Shown: positions 1 to 5,977, counted from the stretch's first letter. The stretch: 9,802 nt of DNA from an uncultured Granulicatella sp. (GCA_938017885.1 CALIJD010000150.1:1-9802); one strand, 5' to 3'. The notes: generated from the letters alone by a model not told the origin. A program made the numbers and translations.

Positions 1-159
1 AGTGGACAAGCAGATTCACATTTAGGACACGTCTTTGAAGACGGTCCAAAAGAATTAGGTGGACTACGTTATTGCATTAATTCAGCGTCTCTTCGCTTTA
101 TCCCAGTTGATAAACTCGAAGAGGAAGGATACGGAGAGTTTCTTCAATATTTTAAATAA
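1..159 (+). CDS. msrB: Peptide-methionine (R)-S-oxide reductase MsrB, C-terminal part (5' end outside window)
   Basis: Reduces methionine-R-sulfoxide in proteins back to methionine, a cytosolic repair function. The frame is open from base 1 and gives the last 52 residues before TAA. It carries the family's C-terminal signature: [11 protein letters not shown], then [14 protein letters not shown], in which the Cys of RYCINSA is the expected catalytic (sulfenic-acid-forming) residue. The zinc-binding Cys pairs seen in many MsrB proteins would lie further upstream, outside the window. Because the N-terminus is missing I cannot exclude an MsrA-MsrB fusion. A hairpin terminator follows within 30 bp, so this is the last gene of its transcript. 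Confidence 0.93.
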   Translation, partial: SGQADSHLGHVFEDGPKELGGLRYCINSASLRFIPVDKLEEEGYGEFLQYFK

Positions 160-188
160 AGATCTGTATGATCCTTATTATATGGAAG

Positions 189-216
189 ATCCGGGGTGGA
201 AACCTCGGATTTTTTT
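189..216 (+). terminator. Rho-independent terminator after msrB
   Basis: ATCCGGGG (189-196) pairs with CCTCGGAT (203-210), eight pairs with one G-U wobble around a 6-nt loop, followed directly by a run of T to 216. Confidence 0.85.
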
Positions 217-246
217 GATCCTATCATACTTTTTATGAATGTTTTA

Positions 247-276
247 TTGCGGAATGAACATAAAAAATGGTAATAT
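247..276 (+). promoter_or_regulatory. Possible distal promoter upstream of xfp
   Basis: TTGCGG (247-252), an 18-nt spacer and TAATAT (271-276) resemble a sigma-A promoter. If used it would give a leader of about 265 nt for xfp. The match is moderate and A+T-rich DNA gives such matches by chance. Confidence 0.3.
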
Positions 277-343
277 AGAGTGCTCGATGAATTAAATGAT
301 CAAAAATCGAGATAAAAACAGTCAAATAAATGTGGTTATGAAC

Positions 344-374
344 GTTTTCGATTTTTAATAACCGTTTCGAAAAC
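344..374 (+). promoter_or_regulatory. Inverted repeat, possible operator upstream of xfp
   Basis: GTTTTCGA (344-351) and TCGAAAAC (367-374) form a perfect 8-bp inverted repeat with a 15-bp gap. It lies about 60 bp upstream of the best xfp promoter. A stretch overlapping the left half (337-350, read on the minus strand) partly fits a CcpA cre site but misses two conserved positions, so I do not call it cre. Confidence 0.3.
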
Positions 375-436
375 AGGATTATTTCCTAAAATACAAAGAA
401 CAATAACGTACTTACTGAAAGGTATCATGCTTCTTC

Positions 437-465
437 TTGACAGAGGCTACAGGCTATGGTAAATA
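437..465 (+). promoter_or_regulatory. Promoter for xfp
   Basis: A perfect -35 hexamer TTGACA (437-442) is followed by a 17-nt spacer and a weaker -10, TAAATA (460-465). The expected start is near 472, giving a leader of about 75 nt. Confidence 0.6.
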
Positions 466-473
466 CTTGTCGG

Positions 474-512
474 TTAAAAAATGATAATTTTTTAAATCGG
501 CTTTTCTGATTT
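474..512 (+). promoter_or_regulatory. Two consecutive hairpins in the xfp leader
   Basis: TTAAAAAAT (474-482) and ATTTTTTAA (487-495) form a perfect 9-bp, all-A/T hairpin with a 4-nt loop. AAATCGG (494-500) and CTGATTT (506-512) form a second stem of seven pairs, one a wobble, running into a T tract. They share bases 494-495, so they compete slightly. The second looks like a weak attenuator before the xfp ribosome binding site. Both stems are A/T-rich and may be marginal in RNA. Confidence 0.35.
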
Positions 513-547
513 TTTAGGAAACCAAAAACAAGAAGGGAAGAAAATAC

Positions 548-2917
548 ATGACACAATTTGATACACCAGAATACTTAGCAAAGGTGGATGCTTGGTGGCG
601 TGCAGCGAACTACATTTCAGTAGCTCAAATGTACTTAAAAGATAACCCACTTTTACGTCGTCCAATCCAAAAAGAAGACGTTAAACTTCATCCAATCGGA
701 CACTGGGGAACAATCGCAGGACAAAACTTTATTTATGCGCACTTAAACCGTGCTATTAATAAATATGACTTAGATATGTTCTACATTGAAGGACCAGGTC
801 ATGGTGGACAAGTAATGGTTTCGAACTCTTACTTAGATGGATCTTACACAGAGTTATACCCACAAATCACTCAAGATGAAGCAGGATTCAAACAATTATG
901 TAAAATCTTCTCATTCCCTGGAGGAATCGCGTCTCACGCGGCTCCAGAAACTCCTGGTTCAATTCACGAAGGTGGAGAATTAGGGTACTCATTATCACAT
1001 GCTACAGGTGCAATCCTAGATAATCCAAACGTAATTGCAGCAGCCGTTATCGGTGACGGAGAAGCAGAAACTGGTCCTTTAGCAGCTGGTTGGTTCTCAA
1101 ACACATTCATCAACCCAGTAAACGATGGTGCAGTTTTACCAATCCTTTACTTAAACGGTGGTAAAATCCACAACCCAACTATTTTAGCTCGTCGTACGGA
1201 TGAAGAGTTAACACAATTCTTCAATGGTTTAGGATGGGATCCGATCTTCGTAGAAGGAACAGATCCTGAAAAAGTTCACCCATTAATGGCTGCTAAATTA
1301 GATGAAGCAATTGAAAAAATTCAAGCAATTCAAAAAGAAGCTCGTGCTAAGAGCGCCGAAGAAGCTACAATGCCACATTGGCCAGTATAAGTAGTACGTA
1401 CTCCTAAAGGTTGGACAGGTCCAAAAGAATGGAACCATGAACCAATTGAAGGCGGATTCCGTGCTCACCAAGTTCCAATTCCAGTATCTGGTGAAGCTAT
1501 GGAACACATCGATGCTTTAGTTGACTGGTTGAAATCATACCGTCCAGAAGAATTATTCGATGAAAATGGTAAATTAGTAGAAGAAATTGCTGCAATTTCT
1601 CCTAAAGGCCCACGTCGTATGAGCATGAACCCAATCACTAACGCAGGGATTGTAAAACCTATGGAAATTACTGATTGGACAAAACATGCAATTGATACCT
1701 CTAAACCAGGTGCTATCCAAAAACAAGATATGATTGAATTTGGTCGTTTTGCTGCTGACTTAGTAAAAGCAAACCCAGATAACTTCCGTATATTCGGACC
1801 AGACGAAACTAAATCTAACCGTCTAAACGAAGTCTTCAAAGCAACGAACCGTCAATGGGTTGGTCGTCGTGACGAAAGCTACGATGAATGGATTTCACCA
1901 GTTGGTCGTGTTATCGACTCACAATTATCAGAACACCAAGCTGAAGGATTCTTAGAAGGTTATGTATTAACAGGTCGTCACGGATTCTTCGCATCTTACG
2001 AATCATTCTTACGTGTAGTGGACTCAATGATCACTCAACACTTCAAATGGTTACGTAAATCTAAAACTCACGCTCCATGGCGTAAAAACTATCCATCATT
2101 AAACTTGATTGCAACATCAACAGTGTTCCAACAAGACCACAATGGATATACTCACCAAGATCCAGGTTTATTAACACACTTAGCTGAGAAAAAACCTGAA
2201 TTCGTACGTGAATACTTACCAGCGGATACAAACAGTTTAATGGCTGTTATGGCTGAAGCTTTAAGTTCAGAAGATAAAATTAACTTAATCGTTTCTTCAA
2301 AACATCCACGTCCACAATTCTATTCTGTAGAAGAAGCTAAAGAGTTGGTACGTGAAGGTTACAAAGTAATTGATTGGGCTTCAACGGTGAAAGAAGGAGA
2401 AGAACCAGACGTAGTGATCGCTGCTGCAGGTACTGAACCGAACTTAGAAGCATTAGCAGGTATCTCAATCTTGCACAAACAATTCCCAGAATTGAAGATT
2501 CGCTTCATTAACGTAGTAGATATCTTGAAATTACGTTCTCCAAAAGTGGACCCACGTGGTTTATCTGACGAAGAATTTGATAAATTATTTACTGCTGACA
2601 AACCAGTTGTATTCTGCTTCCACGGTTATGAAGGTATGATTCGTGACTTATTCTTCGATCGTCACAACCATAACGTTCATATCCACGGATACCGTGAAAA
2701 CGGAGATATCACAACTCCATTCGATATGCGTGTATTATCTGAAATGGACCGATTCCACGTTGCTAAAGACGCTGCGGTTGCTGTATATGGCGACAAAGCT
2801 AGCGAATTTGCTGCGAAAATGGACGAAACTGTGGAATTCCACCACAGCTACATCCGTGAACACGGGGAAGATATTCCTGAAGTTGTGAGCTGGCAATGGG
2901 AAAACGTGAATAAATAA
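548..2917 (+). pseudogene. xfp: Xylulose-5-phosphate/fructose-6-phosphate phosphoketolase, interrupted by an in-frame stop
   Basis: Phosphoketolase uses thiamine diphosphate (TPP) and phosphate to cleave xylulose-5-P (and often fructose-6-P) to acetyl phosphate plus glyceraldehyde-3-P (or erythrose-4-P). It is the key step of heterolactic or pentose fermentation. The frame is colinear with the family for 789 sense positions plus one internal TAA (codon 281, bases 1388-1390). Visible signatures are HPIGHWGT (48-55), GPGHGG (82-87), the PGGIASH...[17 protein letters not shown] block (124-152) and the TPP motif GDGEAETG (169-176) with LNGGKIHN (202-209). After the stop the frame resumes with [12 protein letters not shown] and continues intact to the C-terminus. 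Start 548 has GAAGGGAAG just upstream. Translation as written would give a 280-residue fragment lacking the rest of the TPP domain and the whole C-terminal half; an in-frame ATG at 1499 could give a 472-residue piece, but its SD (GGTGA) is poor. No frameshift and no other stop are present, so the lesion is recent, a sequence error or recoded. Confidence 0.85.
1388..1390 (+). other. Internal TAA codon in xfp
   Basis: Codon 281 is TAA, between HWPV and VVRTPKGW. In the family this position is an aliphatic residue of a strand (W-P-V/M-[I/L/V]-V-x-R). The flanking frame is kept, so a single substitution explains it; TTA (Leu), common in this gene, is one change from TAA. Confidence 0.9.
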
Positions 2918-2926
2918 TTCATCTAA

Positions 2927-3210
2927 CAGGGTGCCTCAGAAATGAGGCACTCTTTTTTGTGCTTGTAATAAAATAAATAGAAAAATGATTATTCAGAATC
3001 CTTGCGGATTTGTTTATAGTGGCTATAATGTTGCACCGACTCGAGCCTAGAGTCTCTCGTCTTCGAAGCTTCAAACTCGGAGTATGGTATAAATCCCAAC
3101 TCCGAGTAATTCACATCCGATTCTTACCACATTATTGCCACTATAAAATCCGCTAAATTCTGAATAATCATCTTTATAATTACACAAAATTGTATTTCTG
3201 AGACACCCTG
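2927..3210. mobile_element. MITE-like palindromic element, copy 1 (284 bp, no transposase)
   Basis: The ends CAGGGTGCCTCAGAAAT (2927-2943) and the complement of ATTTCTGAGACACCCTG (3194-3210) match at 16 of 17 positions and form terminal inverted repeats. TAA occurs directly outside both ends (2924-2926, 3211-3213), consistent with a 3-bp target duplication. Inside, long arms pair: TGATTATTCAGAAT (2986-2999) with its exact complement (3157-3170), then GCGGATTT...TATAGTGGC with GCCACTATA...AAATCCGC. A central hairpin, ACTCGGAGT (3075-3083) with ACTCCGAGT (3099-3107), closes the structure. There is no coding frame of note. It is a non-autonomous element or structured intergenic repeat; I do not recognise the parent IS family. 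Confidence 0.75.
2931..2957 (+). terminator. Rho-independent terminator after xfp, formed by the end of a repeat element
   Basis: GTGCCTCA (2931-2938) and TGAGGCAC (2943-2950) form a perfect 8-bp stem with a GAAA loop, followed by TCTTTTTT. The left arm lies inside the terminal inverted repeat of the palindromic element that starts at 2927, so the element provides the terminator. Confidence 0.9.
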
Positions 3211-3242
3211 TAAGAGACTGCTGGAAAGGAGAGGATATTTAC

Positions 3243-3464
3243 TCCGATTCTTTGCGGATTTTTTTATAATAGCTGTAATGTTGTACCGTTTCGAGCCTAA
3301 GGTCTCTCACCTTTAAAGCCTCAAAGTAGGAGTAAGGAATAAATTCCTAACTCCTACTAATTCGCATTTAATACGATTCCCACCACTGCGATTATAGAAA
3401 CTCGAAGTTCCTTCGTAATCATTTATTTTTTAGTGCAAAAAATAATCATTTCTGAGGAACCCTG
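3243..3464. mobile_element. Related MITE-like element, copy 2 (left end missing)
   Basis: This aligns with copy 1 from about 2997 onward: TGCGGATTT, TAATGTTG.ACCG, TCGAGCCTA, GTCTCTC, the central hairpin, and a right end CATTTCTGAGGAACCCTG (3447-3464) like copy 1's right terminal repeat. No matching left terminal repeat is seen between 3211 and 3243, so it is truncated there. Its outer arms pair poorly, but the central hairpin is strong: AGTAGGAGT (3325-3333) with ACTCCTACT (3350-3358), plus inner AGGAAT/ATTCCT. It is older or more decayed than copy 1. Confidence 0.7.
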
Positions 3465-3499
3465 GTAGTGAAGGAGAGAGGGGGAAAGAGGGAGTAAGA

Positions 3500-3547
3500 C
3501 TGATTAGGATAAAGCAAATCACGAGTGATGAAGCTTTATCCAATCAG
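3500..3547. repeat. Isolated long hairpin between the repeat elements and the lysine operon
   Basis: CTGATTAGGATAAAGC (3500-3515) pairs with GCTTTATCCAATCAG (3533-3547): nine plus five pairs and a small bulge, with a minor inner TCA/TGA stem. No T run follows, so it is not a standard terminator. A 25-nt all-purine run (3470-3494) lies just before it. The rest of 3548-3611 is A+T-rich with nothing I can name. Confidence 0.5.
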
Positions 3548-3611
3548 CTACTGCGTATAAGTCTATAAGCGAGTCTCGTTTTAGATATAATATTAATTAT
3601 ATTTTGATAGG

Positions 3612-3632
3612 TATTTTCAAAAAATGAAAATA
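3612..3632. promoter_or_regulatory. Inverted repeat directly upstream of the riboswitch promoter
   Basis: TATTTTCA (3612-3619) and TGAAAATA (3625-3632) form a perfect 8-bp inverted repeat with a 5-nt centre, ending six bases before the -35 hexamer. It could be an operator or simply A/T-rich DNA. Confidence 0.3.
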
Positions 3633-3638
3633 TAGGGG

Positions 3639-3667
3639 TTGACTTTCAAAAAAATATGTGTTAATTT
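3639..3667 (+). promoter_or_regulatory. Promoter of the lysine-responsive transporter operon
   Basis: TTGACT (3639-3644), a 17-nt spacer and TAATTT (3662-3667), with TGT just before it giving an extended -10. The expected start is near 3674, shortly before the riboswitch P1 helix. Confidence 0.6.
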
Positions 3668-3689
3668 ATGTTCAACAATTAAATCAAAT

Positions 3690-3836
3690 GGTTATTGAAC
3701 TGAGGTGCGGATGACAAGAGTACAGGAAACTGGAAAGGGGATTTCGCCGAAACGTGAAAACGTTGGGGGCTGGTCATAATAGGTCAGTCACTGTCATGAC
3801 ATCTGCCCAGATACTCATGAAGTGCAATCAATTACC
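3690..3836 (+). promoter_or_regulatory. Lysine riboswitch (L-box) aptamer with compact P2 and P3
   Basis: The conserved L-box core is present: GAGGTGCG (3702-3709), CAAGAGTA (3715-3722), AAAGGGGATTTCGCCGAA (3734-3751), GGCTGG, and the 3' segment GAAGTGCAATC (3819-3829). P1 forms from GGTTATTGA (3690-3698) and TCAATTACC (3828-3836) with one mismatch. P5 forms from CATGA (3795-3799) and TCATG (3815-3819). P2 is cut to CAG-GAAA-CTG (3723-3732) and P3 to AACGT-GAAA-ACGTT (3751-3764), so both end in GAAA loops and cannot form the usual P2-P3 loop kissing. Lysine-bound L-boxes normally repress by terminating transcription, and a terminator follows at 3870. The downstream genes encode an amino acid ABC transporter, which fits. 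Confidence 0.85.
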
Positions 3837-3869
3837 GGGCAAAAGAATGACTACTTATGACTTTAATGG

Positions 3870-3902
3870 GGAATCACGGCTTTTGTTCGTGGTTCCTTTT
3901 TT
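3870..3902 (+). terminator. Intrinsic terminator of the lysine riboswitch
   Basis: GGAATCACG (3870-3878) pairs with CGTGGTTCC (3888-3896), nine pairs with one wobble, followed by six T. It lies 48 nt before the first gene, so it is the expression platform. Confidence 0.88.
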
Positions 3903-3934
3903 GTGTAAAAAGATGAACCAGTTTGATAATCGAG

Positions 3935-3940
3935 AAGGAG
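3935..3940 (+). promoter_or_regulatory. Ribosome binding site that sets the binding-protein start
   Basis: AAGGAG lies nine bases before ATG 3950. It falls inside the coding part of any start at 3923, which therefore cannot use it. Confidence 0.85.
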
Positions 3941-3949
3941 AGAAAGAAA

Positions 3950-4774
3950 ATGAAAAAAATTTTAGGCGCAATTGCAGCTTTGGCAATGACAGTAGGATTA
4001 GCAGCGTGTGGAACACCTGTTAGTCAAGGAACAGCAAATCAAAACCAATTAGTGGTTGGGATGGAAGCTGGTTACCCACCATTTAACTGGACTCAAAACG
4101 ACGATTCAAACGGTGCGGTAAAAATTCAAGGGACAGACCAATACGCTGGTGGTTATGACGTTGAAATCGCAAAACGAGTAGCTAAACAATTAGGAAAAGA
4201 ATTAGTTATTGTTAAAACTGAGTGGGATGGCTTAACACCAGCTCTTGTTTCAAGTAAAATAGATGCAATCATTGCTGGTATGAGTCCTACAGAAGAACGT
4301 AAAGCGACAATCGACTTCACAGATTCTTACTATGATTCACAATTAGTATTAGTAGTTAAAAAAGGTTCTAAATATGCAAATGCTACTTCATTAGCAGATT
4401 TCTCTGGTGCTAAAGTAACGGCTCAATTAAATACTTTCCACTACTCAGTAATTGACCAAATTCCTGGTGTCGACAAACAAACTGCGATGGATAACTTCCC
4501 AGCAATGCGTGTAGCTTTACAATCTGGAACAATTGACGCTTACGTTTCTGAATTACCAGAAGCAATTTCTGCTCAAGCTGCAAACAGCGACTTCGTAATG
4601 GTTAAATTAACAGATGGATTCAAAACATCACCAGAAGACACACAAACAGCTGTTGGTGTGAGAAAAGATAGCTCACTAACAAAAGAAATTAACGAAGCAT
4701 TAAAAACAATTTCTAGTGAAGAACGTCAACAAATCATGCAAGAAGCAATTAAGAATCAGCCTGCTGCTGAGTAG
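3950..4774 (+). CDS. Amino acid ABC transporter substrate-binding lipoprotein, probably lysine-specific
   Basis: This is an extracellular solute-binding protein of the SBP_bac_3 (polar amino acid) family that delivers its ligand to the downstream permease/ATPase. It has 274 residues. The signal peptide is MKKILGAIAALAMTVG followed by lipobox LAAC with Cys20, so the protein is lipid-anchored to the membrane. The mature part starts with VVGMEAGYPPFNW and GGYDVEIAKRVAKQLG, then EWDGLTPALVSSKIDAIIAGMSPTEER, the stretch that carries the usual ligand-binding Arg, and FTDSYY; the second lobe has NFPAMRVALQSGTIDAYVSELPEA. Start 3950 is preferred over an in-frame ATG at 3923 because the AAGGAG and the N-terminal Lys-Lys of the signal peptide both fit it. 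Lysine as ligand is inferred from the riboswitch. The stop codon overlaps the first base pairs of the repeat array that follows. Confidence 0.92.
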   Translation: MKKILGAIAALAMTVGLAACGTPVSQGTANQNQLVVGMEAGYPPFNWTQNDDSNGAVKIQGTDQYAGGYDVEIAKRVAKQLGKELVIVKTEWDGLTPALVSSKIDAIIAGMSPTEERKATIDFTDSYYDSQLVLVVKKGSKYANATSLADFSGAKVTAQLNTFHYSVIDQIPGVDKQTAMDNFPAMRVALQSGTIDAYVSELPEAISAQAANSDFVMVKLTDGFKTSPEDTQTAVGVRKDSSLTKEINEALKTISSEERQQIMQEAIKNQPAAE

Positions 4775-4892
4775 GATGTGAGACATCGCGCTCAGAAATG
4801 GAACGTTGGACCGGAACGCCGGAAGGAACGTGAAACGTTCTGCGGACGTTTCGGGAAACGCACGCCATTTCTGCGATGGCGAGCTCAACTAC
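4773..4892 (+). repeat. Structured intergenic repeat, unit 1 (120 bp)
   Basis: It opens with AGGATGTGAG and closes with CTCAACTAC. CATCG (4784-4788) pairs with CGATG (4874-4878) and AGAAATGG (4794-4801) with CCATTTCT (4865-4872). Inside are small hairpins such as CCGG-AACG-CCGG, GAACGT-GAA-ACGTTC and CGTTT-CGGG-AAACG. The unit is visibly richer in G+C than the flanking genes. Confidence 0.75.
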
Positions 4893-4894
4893 AC

Positions 4895-5016
4895 AGGATG
4901 TGAGTCTTCGCGCTTAGAAATCGATCACTGAAGCAAACCAACGCAAACATCGTAAAAAACGATGTGCGTATGGTTTGGGAAGTGGACGCGATTTCTGCGA
5001 AGACGAACTCAACTCC
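4895..5016 (+). repeat. Structured intergenic repeat, unit 2 (122 bp)
   Basis: It has the same opening AGGATGTGAG and closing CTCAACTCC as unit 1. GTCTTCG (4904-4910) pairs with CGAAGAC (4998-5004) and AGAAATCG (4916-4923) with CGATTTCT (4989-4996). The interior differs from unit 1 and forms one long stem: AAACCA, ACGCA and CATCGT pair with ACGATG, TGCGT and TGGTTT, with two small bulges and an A-rich loop. Confidence 0.75.
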
Positions 5017-5017
5017 A

Positions 5018-5085
5018 AGGATGTGAGCAAAAGCGTTTAGCCAATATTCACAGTGTGAATGTTGGGTGACGGAGAGTTCAGCTTC
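5018..5085 (+). repeat. Structured intergenic repeat, unit 3 (short, diverged)
   Basis: It opens with AGGATGTGAG and ends GAGTTCAGCTTC. The interior is a strong hairpin, CCAATATTCAC-AGT-GTGAATGTTGG (5041-5065), with one wobble. The outer arm of units 1 and 2 is only partly kept. Confidence 0.65.
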
Positions 5086-5087
5086 AC

Positions 5088-5112
5088 AGAATGTGAGCCC
5101 GAGTTCAACTAC
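5088..5112 (+). repeat. Structured intergenic repeat, unit 4 (25-bp remnant)
   Basis: AGAATGTGAG is joined almost directly to GAGTTCAACTAC, so only the two ends of a unit remain and the interior is gone. Confidence 0.6.
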
Positions 5113-5143
5113 AGGCAGTAAGCGAAGCACAAACATAACACAC

Positions 5144-5160
5144 CGCCACCTCGTGTGGCG
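5144..5160 (+). promoter_or_regulatory. Hairpin upstream of the permease gene
   Basis: CGCCAC (5144-5149) and GTGGCG (5155-5160) form a 6-bp GC-rich stem with a 5-nt loop, 37 nt before the permease ATG. No T tract follows, so it is not a terminator; it could shield an mRNA 5' end after processing. Confidence 0.45.
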
Positions 5161-5197
5161 TATACATACACATTAAATAGAGAAAGTAGGAAATTAA

Positions 5198-5977
5198 ATG
5201 AGTATTGATTGGATTGTAAAAATCATTCAACAGAACTGGCAAATGTTCTTAACAGGTGCCTGGATTACACTATATATTTCAATTATTGGGACAATTATTG
5301 GGACTTTAATCGGGATGTTCATCGGATTTGTTAAAACAATTCCACTTCCAGAAAAAGGACCTAAACGTATCCTTTTAAAAATTGCAGTTATCATTTTAAA
5401 CTGTTATACAGAATTCTTCCGTGGAACACCGATGATCGTACAAGCGATGGTAATTTATTACGGAACAGCTTTAATGTTTGGAATCAACTTAGATGTCACA
5501 TTCGCTGCGATTTTCATCGTATCGATTAACACAGGGGCTTATATGTCAGAAATCGTTCGTGGTGGGATTATTTCGATTGACCAAGGACAATTTGAAGCCA
5601 GCCAAGCTATCGGGATGACACACTGGCAAACAATGCGTTATGTTGTTTTCCCACAAGTACTTCGTAACATCCTTCCAGCAGTAGGGAACGAGTTCGTTAT
5701 CAACATCAAAGATACTTCTGTATTGAACGTAATTTCAGTTTCAGAATTGTACTTTGCGACAAAAACAGTTGCGGGTCAAAACTTCCGTTACTTCGATACA
5801 TTCTTTGTTACATTAATTTTATACTTCATCATGACATTCACGGTGACTCGTATTTTACGTTACTTCGAGCGTAAATTAGACGGTCCAGATAACTATGAAG
5901 TGATTTATTCAGATCCATTGAACTCAAATTCAATGTCAGCAGTCGAAGAAAAAACTAGACAGAAAGGAAATGTATAA
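5198..5977 (+). CDS. Amino acid ABC transporter permease (HisM/GlnP type)
   Basis: Membrane subunit of a polar amino acid importer, probably working as a homodimer because only one permease gene is present. It has 259 residues. Hydrophobic segments are visible at about 17-45, 60-80, 83-118, 155-180 and 200-222. The ATPase-coupling EAA loop is [21 protein letters not shown] (133-153), and FRGTP (74-78) is typical of the HisMQ family. The C-terminal 35 residues are polar and presumably cytoplasmic. ATG 5198 is preceded by GTAGGAAAT, a weaker ribosome binding site than its neighbours have. It is 423 bp downstream of the binding-protein gene, with the repeat array between, and overlaps the ATPase gene by one base. 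Confidence 0.93.
   Translation: MSIDWIVKIIQQNWQMFLTGAWITLYISIIGTIIGTLIGMFIGFVKTIPLPEKGPKRILLKIAVIILNCYTEFFRGTPMIVQAMVIYYGTALMFGINLDVTFAAIFIVSINTGAYMSEIVRGGIISIDQGQFEASQAIGMTHWQTMRYVVFPQVLRNILPAVGNEFVINIKDTSVLNVISVSELYFATKTVAGQNFRYFDTFFVTLILYFIMTFTVTRILRYFERKLDGPDNYEVIYSDPLNSNSMSAVEEKTRQKGNV

Noticed and set aside
337..350. CcpA cre site upstream of xfp
   Set aside because: The best match, on the minus strand, lacks the first T and the conserved C near the end of the consensus, so only a generic inverted repeat is reported.
1388..1390. Selenocysteine or pyrrolysine recoding of the internal xfp stop
   Set aside because: The codon is TAA, not TGA or TAG, and the family has an ordinary aliphatic residue there.
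1380..1400. Frameshift as the cause of the xfp break
   Set aside because: The frame before and after the stop is the same and both sides match the family without gain or loss of bases.
3923..3949. Upstream in-frame start for the binding protein (MIIEKERKK...)
   Set aside because: It would place charged residues before the signal peptide and put the good AAGGAG inside the coding region; ATG 3950 fits both signals.
3754..4023. Open reading frame of 89 codons before and into the binding-protein gene
   Set aside because: It runs through the riboswitch P3, the terminator and the real gene in another frame, and has no ribosome binding site of its own.
4773..5112. CRISPR-like array
   Set aside because: Repeats are short ends flanking self-complementary interiors of unequal length (122 to 25 bp); there are no uniform repeat/spacer units and no cas genes.
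4885..5136. Minus-strand reading frame of 83 codons over the repeat array
   Set aside because: It is made of the repeat arms, has no recognisable domain, no ribosome binding site, and runs against the operon.
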